Assembly (NCBI GenBank): GCA_036186865.1
Contig: AP025069.1
Span: 12,964,609-13,028,608, forward strand
Direction of reading: 5' to 3'
Length of the DNA stretch: 64,000 nucleotides
Source of the DNA: Eustoma russellianum
Lineage: Eukaryota > Streptophyta > Magnoliopsida > Gentianales > Gentianaceae
Shown: in pieces, positions 35,572 to 45,948 of the stretch
How the letters are laid out: each line of letters begins with the position of its first letter
Position numbering within the stretch: the stretch's first letter is position 1
The notes under the pieces: model-generated
Databases searched by the model: none
Seen by the model: the letters and a program-made list of their open reading frames with translations, nothing else
What the model was told of the DNA's origin: nothing
Translations under genes and position numbers: made by a program

Positions 35572-37470
35572 ATGGCATCCACTAGCTATAACACCGTGCA
35601 AGAAGTAATGTCAACCATAAGGCCTCCTCTCTTTGACGGTGAGTCTTTCATTCAATAGAAGTTAAGAATGAAAATTTTCTTTGTGGCAATTGATATTGAT
35701 CTTTGGTCAATTATAGAAGATGGTCCATTTGTTCCATCAAAATTATCCACTGTAGACGGAGTCACACTAGAGGTCGTTAAGTCTAGACAAGAGTATACTA
35801 GTGATGATAAAAAGAGACTGAGCATGAACGCTAGGGCTATGCAATTACTTCTAAATGGACTAAGTAAAAGTGAATCTAGTTATGTTTCAAATTGTTCTAG
35901 TGCTCAAGAAATGTGGAGTATTCTTGAAATGAAACACGAAGGCAGTAGTCAAGTAAAAGAGTCCAAGATCAACATGCTTATGTCCACACTCAAGTCATTT
36001 AAATTATTGCCAAATGAATCTATCGTTGATATGGATCTTCACTTGACTAACATTTATAATTCTCTTGAGTCTCTTGGCAAAGCCTTTACTATGCAGGAAA
36101 AGGTACAAAAGGTCTTACGAAGCCTTCCATTCGAGTGGGACCCTAAAGTAACGACCATAGAAGAAAGCAAAGAAACTAAATCGATTAAGATGGAAGAACT
36201 AATTGGATCACTTAAGGTATATGAAAACAAACTCACTTTAAGACATTCTGAGTCTATTTCCAAAAATGATAAGACTATAGCATTTAAATCAAATGAATAC
36301 ATCGTAGATGATAGTGACATAGATTCTGATGATAAGGATTTAATCACGATGGCTAAAAGATTGAGAAAAATCTTGAGAAAATTGATTAAACATAAGTCTA
36401 CCTCATCTAAGGATCATAAAAATAAAAATAAAGAAATAAAGTGTTATGAATGTGGACAACCTGGACACTTGTCATATGATTGTCCAAACAAGGACAAACA
36501 AATGAATAAATACATTGACAAGGATCAGACAAAAACTAGACTCGTCTCAGAACCTAAACAAAGGAGAAGAGCCTTCAAAGCCTCCACTTGGAGTGACACA
36601 TCAGGCTCTGAGACTGATGATACGGAAGAACAAAAGGCACAAGTATGCTTTACATCTAAGGCATCAAATGAGGTATCTTCCGACTCTGATTTCGATTCTG
36701 AATGTTCATATGATGATTTATTTAGTCAATATATAGAGTTTCATAAATTCTCAAAGACTCTTGAAAAAGAAAAGAAGCGATTAATTGAAGACAAGAAATT
36801 GTTAGAATCTTCTAACAAAAATCTTGTGTCTCAATTAAACGATTCAAAAGAAGAGTCGTCCTGCATTATAAATTCATTAAAGTCAGAAATTTCATCATTG
36901 ACATCCGAGAACACTGAACTGAAATTTGAGATTTCAAACTTGAAATCAAGGAATGCGGATGTAGAGAAAATGGTGAAACAATTTGACATGGGAACAAACA
37001 TGCTAGATTGCTTCATTTCTTCACAAAAGCATGATAGTGACAAAATCGGACTAGGATACGTTGAGAAAAGTGAGTCACTAAATAAACAAACAAAATTCAT
37101 TCCATCAAAGAAAATGGATGCATATAAGACATATATGGCATCTAAGAAGACGCCTAGACCTTCCCTTGTGACATCTCATCCTGCTTCATCTTCATATCAT
37201 ACGAGATATAACTTTGCGTGTTACAAATATGAAAAGAGACCATTAATGCATATGCAACACTCATATAGCTCACGCCCCGTGCATGCAAACCGAAATGCGT
37301 ATCAAAAATGAAAATCATACTATATGCATGATGGGATTCTTGGCCAAAGGCCAAACGCATTTGCCCCTAACGTATATTATGTTGCGTTTTCATCACCTTT
37401 CTCACCTTTTGGAAGACCTAGAAAGGTCACCCAAATTTGGGCACCAAAAGGGACATTCTCAAAGGGTTGA
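35572..37470 (+). pseudogene. gag: Element A Gag, nearly intact (two nonsense codons)
   Basis: 633 codons from the ATG at 35572 to the TGA at 37468, all in one frame with only two internal stops: TAG at 35656-35658, where relatives have a tryptophan codon, and TGA at 37309-37311, where relatives have Arg or Gln. The longest open part is 35668-37311 (547 codons). Counting from 35668, the capsid domain (SMNARAMQLLLNGLSKSES, then SSAQEMWSILEMKHEG) spans about 1-180. The zinc knuckle CYECGQPGHLSYDC has C259, C262, H267 and C272. An acidic Ser/Asp stretch follows at about 300-350, then a long coiled coil, about 357-445. A coiled-coil Gag is typical of Sireviruses. It would build particles that package its own RNA for copying by another element's enzymes. 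Confidence 0.93.
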
Positions 37471-37719
37471 ATAAATAACACTAACGAACGCACTTTTAAT
37501 ATTATTCGAAATGCATGATTTTTTTTCTTTACATGCGCTTTTGATTGTCTTTCTAAAATAAAGGGGGAGAGAATGCATGCTTTAAGGGGAAGAGAGAAAC
37601 TGATTGCATAAATCAAGGGGAGCGAATTTGAAATTTGAAATTCAAAATTTGAATTTATACACGATTGAAGGGAGAGCGATAAGATTTAAATCATGAATGT
37701 GGGTTTTTTTAAAATCATC
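37471..37719 (+). other. Element A spacer between Gag and PPT
   Basis: No coding capacity. It has several near-copies of purine-rich AAGGGGGAG words (about 37560-37625) that act as extra PPT-like tracts in Sireviruses. It aligns closely with 48947-49200 of element C. Confidence 0.75.
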
Positions 37720-37732
37720 AAAAGGGGGAGCT
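37720..37732 (+). promoter_or_regulatory. Element A polypurine tract
   Basis: AAAAGGGGGAGCT-type tract ending at the 3' LTR start, preceded by AAAATCATC as in other Sireviruses. Confidence 0.92.
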
Positions 37733-40700
37733 TGTAGAGAAAAAGGGGTTTGAGTGATTTCAAAATGCATGATTTAAATAACGTGTTACAAAGAAATGCA
37801 TGACATATTTTATGACATGACACGTTGTTGCATAAAACTTGCCTTATATAGTTCATATATAATGTTTTCGTACTAACGAGCCATGAATCTTTAAAGCTTA
37901 CATCAAATCGAAAACATTTGTTGTGTTTGAACTATTTTCAGGTGCCATCATCAATGAACTAAACTAGTTCATTAAGTGAAGTACATAGTTAATTAAACTA
38001 AGTAGTTCATTAAAGGAAGCAATATTTGGAAAAGGCACCAAGGTAACAAGTTGAAGAAAGGAAAGTCCTCCACACCCCTTTACACGCCATTTAGCATATT
38101 TATATACATATTTTCAGATTTTTTTTAAAAAGGCACATACACATTTATTCCAACGTACTACCTACACGTTATATATTTTACGTACGTTAACGTCACACCA
38201 CTATACTTAACTCATATTTATGAGTATATTCAGGTCTTATATCATATGATATAAGTCATGGTGATGACAAATTTAATACGACACGTTAAAAGGTTCTAAA
38301 CCAAAATTTGTCGTATCGGGCGAATACCGAAACTACGCCAACGTGTCACGTACTTGCCATATATAGATGGTCAGACCCTACACTTCAAAAGTGGCCACAA
38401 ATTTCGTGGCTTACATGGTATGTGCAGCCATAAAATCTTTCCATGTTGGCACACACAAATCACCCCACATTAAGGCCAAATTGTAGAGATTCCAATTTCA
38501 ATTTTGTCACATAGTTTAGGCGCCACTTTAATCAGCCTTATGAGCTGAATATTAAAGTTTAATTTATGTATATTATGTGTAACATAATATATATAATATG
38601 TGCAAAAAGTTGGAATTTAATTAGAGAAAAATCGGGTAATCGATAAACATCGAAAATTCGGTTTTCTACGTACACGAAACATGGAACATTTTTGGCATGG
38701 CATATAACATGTATCTAGACACTTTTTACATACTTCATAAATTTTAAAGTGTTCTAGAAAATTCAATTAAGGGCTGATTGGAATATACCATGTGTGTATA
38801 ATTAAATGTGCACTATTTTACAAGTTTGCAAAAATAAAATTCAGCACATGCACTATCTTCATTTCACACGCCTATACCAGCCATGATGGAGCATATGTGG
38901 AGCTTTGTTGGCATCTTGATTGGCCATGAATGAAGCATACAATGTTGGTGACATAAAGAAGGAACTACAAAAGGTAACTTTTCAAATTTTGTCACAATTG
39001 TGACACATGCTGAAAATTCAGCATGTGTGTATATGGCTGGCCAAAATTCTCCCTTTAATGAGCCATATTTTGTTGTCTTGAATAATGTGGATTGATTGGA
39101 AGATAATATAGAAGTGTTTTGAATATTCTGTGGAAACAAATAAGGTGATATTTTCACATATCACACATGTTGAAAATTTCAGCATGTGTAGATGTATGTT
39201 GGCCGATTTCTAGGCCTCATTGGTGAGCAATTTTTATTCCAAAATTGATGAAAATATTGTGTACTAAATGGTGATTGATTTCTTGGATTAAATCAAAGTA
39301 AACTTGGCAATATTTTGAATAAAATGCAAGTGTTACACATGCTGAAATTTCAGAATGTGCAAGAAAAGATATGGCCGAATTTTTGGAAGAAATGTGTGAC
39401 AATTTGTTCTCCAAATTATGTGGGATTGATTGTGAGAAAATTCACAATGTTTTTATGATTATTTTGGCACATGTTTTAAGTGTTATTATCAGGTTTATAC
39501 AGTCATCAAATGATGACAACCTTCAACCAATCAATGAGTGCCAAGTAAGCAAGAGCTTAATGATCATCCAATGAGGAGAAGCCAAGTACGCAAAGACATG
39601 TCACAATGATGCAATACACTCTTCCAAGGATTTAGAAGATAACTTTCAATAGGGGAAGAGCATCATAGGGGGGCGGACACATTGTTAAAAAGGAAGGAAG
39701 AGAACAAAAGCAAAAACAAGAACAAGTCTTGCAATTTGAAAGATCAAACACGTGTTCTAGCCTTCTCTGCTACACTCTCTTTCTTTCTTCTCTCTAAAAG
39801 CCTATTGTACTTATATTCATATACTTGAATCGGCTTCATATAGTCCACCACATATTCTTTATCATTGTAAAAGATTGATCAAGGTGTGATCAATCTTGCA
39901 TTTGCAAGGTGGTGGTGTTCGTGACAATTGTATTCTCATACAAGGTTTGTAAAGGGTTGCAGTTGGTGTGTAACTCCATCAATCCTGTGGTAAGGTGTTC
40001 TTTGTGTTGTGTGATTAGTGCTAACCGAGGAAGGTGTCCTCGAAGACTGGAGTAGGTTGTTTATAACCGAACCAGTATAAAATTTCTAGTGTCATTTACT
40101 TTCAGCACTTACTTTCTGTTTCAGCACTGTTTATCGTTTTTAATCACGTTCGTAAAAATAGTAAAAGAATTTTAAAAATTATGAAACTTTCCAGAATCAT
40201 AGCCATATGTCTCAAGGTTCTTTTGGCGCAAGTTTCAACTCTATTGGACAAGTATAAGTCATCCAAACGTCCAAAGTTCTGAGACTAGTGCAGTCTGATT
40301 TTCAGGCTTGCAAAGGTTGAGACTTTGATCGTATTTGACTAACTTCCCAAAAGCATTTTTCAAAACGGTTTCAACCCATTTAAATAAAACTAATAAGGGG
40401 TCATTCTCTAAAGTTTTAGAGCATTTGGAGTTACGTACAAATAGGAATTAATTTTTCAAATTAGACTACAGTTTCTGGCAGATTTGCGCAATCTGACCAC
40501 CAACGAATGTTCAAGGGGTTCGAGGTTGAATTTTAATGTGAAATTTTTAGGAGATACTCAGAACATCTGAGGCTAAGTTCTCTCCAAATTTCAGAATTTT
40601 TGAAGACCTGCAACCCATTTTTCAAAATGTTTTAAAACTGGTCCTGAAAACAGAAACTGTTTTCAGAAGTTGAGTTCTTGGTTTAAAATTATTTTAAAAA

Positions 40701-40761
40701 CCACATTTTCTGCACCAACTATTCAAACCCCCCCTTCTAGTGGTGCCTTGCAGATCCTACA
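37733..40761 (+). repeat. Element A 3' LTR
   Basis: 3029 bp, TGTAGAGAAAAAGGGG to CAGATCCTACA. It has the U5 block around 40040-40095 and the CTTCTAGTGGTGCC block just before the end. Clearly the same family as the LTRs of C. Confidence 0.94.
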
Positions 40762-40865
40762 GTATATCACATAAACGTGTCAAGTAATAACTTTGGCATG
40801 CATTTCGCAAACTCGTACCATTCAAATCATGCATTTGTAAATCATAAAAACATTTTTTCTCAACA

Positions 40866-42180
40866 ACTTTTACATATTCTTGCTACTAAAACATTGAACA
40901 TATATAATAGACGATCCAACTTAAGATAAACGTAAATACATAGATCTTTTGAAAATCATGAAGGATCTAGGAAGAATACTTGCATTTATCACTTCACCTT
41001 TAAATAAAAGTGAAGAGTTCTTCACTTGGCTTGAAGAAAATATTTCTTCTCTACACCTTAGGTAGGCACGATTTTGACAAGAAAAATGAAGGGTTACTGT
41101 GCAACCATGTAAATGAAGAAATGAAAGAAGAAGAACTTAAGATAGATGATGTTCTCACCTTGTTTTCTCTTGCTTATTGACAATCCTAAACCCACGGTTT
41201 TGATGCTAAGAATATGGAGGATGTCGTAGCTAATTTTTTTGAGTGAATGTCGAAGATGAAGAAAAGAAAAATACGCATTGGTTCCTACTTGTTACTCTCA
41301 GCAAAGAGGGTAGAAAAGGGGCTTGGAAGACTTGTTTCTTGGTTAAGAGAGAGAAGAGATAATTTTAGAAGATGAAAGTGGTGAAGTGTTGAATGTGAAG
41401 AAGACAATGTCTTCTCTCTTTCTATAGGGAAACTCAGTTGGGGCTTCTTAGTGGGGTGAATGAAGACTTTCATGAAATTTGGGGGATTTGATGGGAGAGG
41501 ATGGGAGTAGTTAGTTGTCTTGACAAAAGGAAGGAAAGGATGGAGTGATAGAAGACAATGTCTTCAACTATTCCTTGCTTGACCTGTTTTAGGCAGAAAT
41601 GAGAGAGTTGGTTTAGTTGGTTGATTGTGTAAGAGGGTGTAAGAATGTGTGTAAGAGTTGTAAGGATTTTTTGTATAAATTTATAATTGTTTCTTGTGGA
41701 AGAAAGTCTTCTTCCTATTTGTTTATGCCATAACTGAAAATTTGTAGTGGGAGTAGGTAGAATGAGACAAAATTTTATTACTTGGTTTCTACACAATTTT
41801 CTACTCTTGGTATTTTGTGGGGTATTATTCTAACTACGATTTCTTCTTCTTCTTACCCTTGACCACCCAAGCCATTGTCCTACCTATATATTATGTAATT
41901 TTTCCTTTTGTCCCAAAATATCTAGCCATGTCTTGCTTTCTTTTTCCCTTTATTTAAATACCCTAAATTCTTGTATCATGTGTTTTATTTTCGCTTAATT
42001 TATCCTAATATTTAAGTTGTTACGTATTCATGTTATTTTAATTCTTATGGCAAAATCGTATTCGTTAACGAATTTGTCGGATATCGATATTTCGTATGTT
42101 AACACAAGCGAAAAATTTATACACCAATAAGCACGTTATCAAATACGTATCGAAGTAACGAAATTTTTCGGGGCGTAACA
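40866..42180 (-). repeat. Element F 5' LTR, piece 3 (outer end)
   Basis: Starts with B's second TSD copy and ends CGGGGCGTAACA, the expected outer terminus for this gypsy group. Small open frames at 41285-41796 (-) have no recognisable domain. Confidence 0.68.
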
Positions 42181-42731
42181 GATGGTATGGGAGAAACCTC
42201 TAAGTTATAGCTATGGAGAAGTAAGTTAAGGATTGAACCCTATAAGAACTAGATCATCTTGAGGGATTCTAGTGATGAATAAGTTGAATCGTATAAGAAT
42301 TAAACGGGTCCTGGAAATGTATACGGTTCAAGGGATGAGTTTTGTGAACAAGACGTTAAGTTAAAGATTGTAGTACACATAAGTACTGATTATGGAGGGT
42401 TGCTGATGACAGCAGACAAGAATTCCACTTAGACTAACAATTGGATTGTGGAACCCTCAGTATGGTTACAATACCCTTAAGCTTGATTTTAGAGTCATAG
42501 AATGATTAGGCTATGTTTTTAATAAGCGGAAAACAATGGAGTTAGAAACTACCATATTGGTGTACAAGGAATAAATTTGAGGACTTAGTCCCGTGTCAAG
42601 GAAGTGTTGTTGTTGTCATATCGAATACACAATGGATATTTAGTTCGGTCATCATCTAGGTAACTGAATTATGTAGAATTACGTTATGTGGTTGATTACA
42701 TAGTATACAAGTTTCGAGAATGAAACTTTTT
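42181..42731 (+). mobile_element. Element G: 3' interior end of a + strand gypsy
   Basis: No open frame is left, but it ends with AGTTTCGAGAATGAAACTTT, the block that closes Tekay-type pol, immediately before a PPT. This is probably the element into which F inserted. Confidence 0.6.
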
Positions 42732-42745
42732 GTAAAGGGGAAGAA
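42732..42745 (+). promoter_or_regulatory. Element G polypurine tract
   Basis: GTAAAGGGGAAGAA directly before the TGTTATGACCC start of an LTR. Confidence 0.72.
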
Positions 42746-43652
42746 TGTTATGACCCTATTTTTTAAATTATTTAATTACTTATTGTTTATTTAAAAAGGA
42801 GTGATAACATAGTAAAAGGAAGGATAATGGTTATCCTACCTTATTAGGATAAGAATAGGAAACAAAAAGATAAGTATCTCAATTTGAGATTTGTTTAAGT
42901 TAGATTACCCTAAGTCATAAGGAAAACTACCTTTTAATTTACCTATACATACACTTATATGCCTACATAAAAAAAAAACAAAAAAAAAAATAAAGGAACC
43001 CTAAATCTAACCGGCAGTTCCCACCCCAGTCGAAACCCAAGAAGAGCAAAAAAGAAGGCTACAGTATCCATATTTTGTCCCCTTCATTCAAACGGCCGCC
43101 ATTAATTTAGAAGGGAGAAGGAAATTGTGAGTTCAGCCCAACCCCAAACCATATATGGTATAGTATACTCGTATGAATGTAAGTATCCTACTTATATTTG
43201 CTATGATTTTGCAAAATATATATTGTTATTTTCGGTATCAAACTTGGATCATGCATTTGTACCATGGATTGTATAGATAAATGTATTTGCATATGTGTAT
43301 GCCATGTAGATACTTACATGAAAGTTGAGCTGATAAATTTGTTATGCATATTGCTGATTAGTGCACACGTTATGGGAACACTTAGTATTCGGTCACAACT
43401 TTCATTGATAGAAGTTGCTGGCAAAATCTCGGTGGGTGCAAATTAACCAAAAGTTGGGTCCATGATTCACATACACCACTTCTTTGCCGATGTGGTATAA
43501 AAAATGTTTAGGGGAAAAAAGTACCAGCAAGTCAGTGACAGAATTTATGGTAAATTGAAATTGTTGTGTATGTGTCACTGGCCGACAGTGGCATGGCAAA
43601 AGAATCGGAAAATGACATCTCTATCATATATATATATATACATATATATATG

Positions 43653-43691
<39 letters not shown>

Positions 43692-43699
43692 CTGTGTGT
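42746..43699 (+). repeat. Element G 3' LTR (right end not defined)
   Basis: Begins TGTTATGACCC. It contains A-rich tracts at 42968-42992 and a CCCTAAATCTAACCGGC block like the U5 of other gypsy LTRs. The LINE that follows probably inserted into it, so its end may lie outside the window. The microsatellite at 43625 may belong to either unit. Confidence 0.5.
43625..43697. repeat. (TA)n(CA)n(TA)n microsatellite
   Basis: TA units, then about eight CA units, then TA units. Low-complexity open frames across it are not genes. Confidence 0.92.
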
Positions 43700-43865
43700 C
43701 ATATATATAGGAGTAGAAAAATGCTGCCCTCCTCTCTAGCGTGCGATCTCCCATGGCTGGTGGCGTAGCCGCCGTCAGCCACCTCCCCTTTCAACCATCG
43801 GCTGCAGCCTCCTCTTCCCATCCCCTATTTTTCGCAATCTCAATTCGACATCAACCGCTCCTCTC

Positions 43866-44759
43866 ATGGCAGCCCCGTCTTCGGCCACTCTAGCGGCAAA
43901 ACAGGTTTTGGCACCACGTTCATTCGCTTCGCTCTTCACGTCCTCACCATCACGCATTCAGCCGAAACCAGTCCAAAAATTTAAGGGCAGCCCAATGATT
44001 ATTTTCACTGATGAAGAAATTCAGTCGTTAGCCTCTCCGTATCGATTCACATTGGTCGGTACTTTTTGGTATGGAAGGCCGCCGCTAGCAACGATCCGCT
44101 CCACCATTGATCGCATCGGCTTCACGGGATCGGTAAAGGTGGGACTTTTGGATCCCACACACATTCTTCTCCACTTTGATCAAGAGCAAGACTATATACG
44201 ATATTTTTCACGACGAAGTTGGATGATCTCCAGAAAACATATGAGAATCACCAAGTGGATGCCGGATTATGATCCCACGATCGAAGTGCCAATTGTCCCA
44301 ATTTGGGTGTCATTCCCGGGTCTTCCCATTCATTTGCATCGTAAAGATGCTCTCTTTCAAGTGGCGACTATGCTAGGAGAGCCGTTGAAGTTGGACACCA
44401 CCACTGCAACAATGAACCGCCCATCGGTGGCGCGAGTATGCATTGAATTAGATGTCTCAAAAGAATTGCCTCAATGCGTCTTCATTCAGACATCAACTAG
44501 AGTGATCATGCAGAAGGTTGAATACGAGGATCTGCCACTATACTGCACAGGCTGTTATCAGCTAGGGCATGTTGCCTCCGATTGCGGAACGCATAATGCC
44601 AACCCTAAGCAGCCCCTTGAAAAAGTCGCTCCGCCAACGGATAATCCCAGGATAAATCCATCGGCCAAAACCAAAACTCAACGCTGGACGCCAAAAAAAT
44701 GGGTCCATCACTCGCAGAACACCAAACTGAAAATACTGAGCCACATGCAGACACAATGA
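43866..44759 (+). CDS. L1 LINE ORF1 protein (DUF4283, CCHC zinc knuckle)
   Basis: 297 codons. Residues about 40-200 form the DUF4283-type domain usual in plant L1 ORF1: FTDEEIQSLASPYRFTLVG, then FWYGRPPLATIRSTI and VGLLDPTHILLHFDQEQDYI, then PIWVSFPGLPIHLHRKDAL. The zinc knuckle CTGCYQLGHVASDC has C227, C230, H235 and C240. ORF1 binds LINE RNA and forms the ribonucleoprotein. It stops soon after the knuckle. A seven-A run at 44692-44698 is followed by an open frame in another phase (44699-45034), so the true protein was probably longer and a frameshift has cut it. The region is more GC-rich than the surrounding LTRs. Confidence 0.9.
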   Translation: MAAPSSATLAAKQVLAPRSFASLFTSSPSRIQPKPVQKFKGSPMIIFTDEEIQSLASPYRFTLVGTFWYGRPPLATIRSTIDRIGFTGSVKVGLLDPTHILLHFDQEQDYIRYFSRRSWMISRKHMRITKWMPDYDPTIEVPIVPIWVSFPGLPIHLHRKDALFQVATMLGEPLKLDTTTATMNRPSVARVCIELDVSKELPQCVFIQTSTRVIMQKVEYEDLPLYCTGCYQLGHVASDCGTHNANPKQPLEKVAPPTDNPRINPSAKTKTQRWTPKKWVHHSQNTKLKILSHMQTQ

Positions 44760-45034
44760 ATCCACTATCACCGGACATGGTAGCAGCTCATGAGGTAACA
44801 GATGTGCAAGATCTCTCAAGATTAAAAGGTGTTGATGATTGCATGTTGGGAGATCTTTCGGAGTCAATGTTATTTGCTTCTCACTCAGACAATGAATTAG
44901 AAATTCCTTTAGATGTTAATCAGTTGGATGCGCAAGATAAGGATTGCTATGACAATATAGCAAACATAATTGACGCCTCATATGTCGACGCACATTCTAG
45001 CAAAAATGTGCCCGTGGACCCCCCAGATCCATAG
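44699..45034 (+). pseudogene. L1 ORF1 C-terminal part after a frameshift
   Basis: 111 codons of Asp/Ser-rich sequence (SRLKGVDDCMLGDLSESMLF, then PLDVNQLDAQDKDCYD) continuing where ORF1 loses frame at the A7 run. It looks like the poorly conserved acidic tail of plant L1 ORF1. It could instead be a chance frame. Confidence 0.55.
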
Positions 45035-45144
45035 CCCAGTCAGGGGCCAAGGATATTGAGTCGCAATCAAGCGAACCCCACCTCTCTATGTTTAACCAGG
45101 CTACGTGCAGTGCACATCTCAAACTCTTTTGATGTATTATCTCA

Positions 45145-45948
45145 ATGAAGATACTGTTGTGGAATGTCCGTGGTATCCGTACTTCGTTTAATCGTTTACT
45201 GCCATTGGTTCAAAAGCATAATTTACACATTTTAATGGTCATTGAGCCAAAACTCCGAGCTACATCATTACTATCATATCAATTACAATTGGGTTTTTCA
45301 AAAGCTATGTCAGTTTGTGATGATCAAATATGGTTTTTTTTGGAAGGAATCAATCTTGACTTTGGAAGAGGAACATGATGGTCATCAACATCATTCGATT
45401 AAATATCGGTGGCTAGCCTCTGGTGATTTTTTTTGTCGACAGCAGTATATGGACGCCATTCCATTTTTGAGAAGCGTATATTATGGAAAGAGTTGAAACA
45501 ATTTCACGCGGTCACCACAGTGCCATGGCTTATCGGAGGAGATTTCAATACATTTCGAACGTTAGACAAGCATCGTGGTAGAGCACAGCCATCGCTGCGC
45601 ACGTTATAGGATTTCAAAGACTTTGTTCAGCACTGTCATATGTAGGAAGTATCTTTTCAAGGTTCAGTATTCACTTTGTCAGATGGCCGAGGTCTAGGCC
45701 GTGTATGGCATCGACTTGATCGTTTTTTGAGCTCATCATCTTTCTCTGATCTATTTCCAATCTCACAAGTTCAACATCCATCACGGGCTACATCTGATCA
45801 CGCCCCACTATTTCTGACATGTGATACGGAAGGCAGTAGAAATCCAGCTTTTCGTTATCTAGATGTTTGGACAACACACGCAGATTTTGATGCTTTTGTT
45901 ACACACCGATGGCAATCATTTCCAACAATAGGTGGCATGTGGGGATTT
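45145..45948 (+). pseudogene. L1 ORF2 endonuclease domain
   Basis: Starts MKILLWNVRGIRTSFNRLL, the conserved N-terminus of LINE AP endonuclease, with VIEPKLRA near residue 33. A T8 run at 45333-45340 breaks the frame. In other frames GGDFNTF (about 45534), VFTLSDGRGLGRVWHRLDRF and the C-terminal SDHAPLFL motif (about 45797) are readable, with TAG stops near 45607 and 45643. The enzyme would nick target DNA to prime copying. Interrupted at 45948 by element C. Confidence 0.9.

Larger units (their letters stand above)
32993..40761 (+). mobile_element. Element A: gag-only non-autonomous Sirevirus
   Basis: 5' LTR 32993-35515, PBS 35518-35529, gag 35572-37470, PPT about 37720-37732, 3' LTR 37733-40761, TSD GTATA on both sides. 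The interior is 2217 bp and has no protease, integrase, RT or RNase H sequence; Gag is followed by only about 250 bp before the PPT. Element C has the same interior plan and the same junction after Gag, so this is a family and not a single deletion. Movement must have relied on pol from a relative such as B's family. Confidence 0.95.
19072..40865 (-). mobile_element. Element B: Sirevirus (Ty1/copia) with rearranged pol
   Basis: Left LTR 19072-23450, interior 23451-30417, right LTR 30418-40865 (interrupted by A). A perfect 5-bp TSD, ACTTT, is at 19067-19071 and 40866-40870. Removing the RTE LINE with its duplicated 14 bp from the left LTR gives 2675 bp; removing A and its TSD from the right LTR gives 2674 bp, which confirms the nesting. 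On the minus strand the order is gag, protease, integrase, RT, then a second partial integrase-RT, then RNase H. Domain order integrase before RT is the Ty1/copia order; Gag with a long coiled coil and the AAAAGGGGGAG tract are Sirevirus traits. Many frameshifts make it inactive. Confidence 0.93.
30418..40865 (-). repeat. Element B 5' LTR (right), split by element A
   Basis: Pieces are 30418-32992 and 40762-40865. GTATA is duplicated at 32988-32992 and 40762-40766. The left edge is TATAGG where the other copy has TGTAGG, a substitution in the terminal dinucleotide that would impair integration of any new cDNA. Rejoined length 2674 bp. Confidence 0.92.
3263..42180 (-). mobile_element. Element F: broken Tekay-type Ty3/gypsy retrotransposon hosting E, B and A
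   Basis: What remains is a degenerate gag (about 4090-5182), a PBS (5439-5450) and a 5' LTR in three parts, 5453-6685, 18150-19071 and 40866-42180. The split LTR is deduced from the perfect TSDs of E and B, which let the pieces be rejoined. The composite begins TGTAGCGCC and ends CGGGGCGTAACA at 42180, matching the end pattern of E (TGTAGCGCC...GGGGTACAACA) and D (TGTAGCGCC...GGGGTATGACA). The rejoined LTR is about 3.46 kb. The pol region and 3' LTR are absent; they are probably left of the window, cut off by the Sirevirus LTR ending at 3262. Confidence 0.7.

Noticed and set aside
36054..36347. 97-codon minus-strand ORF, also mirrored at 50338-50631 in C
   Set aside because: Antisense of the Gag capsid region in both elements; conserved because Gag is.
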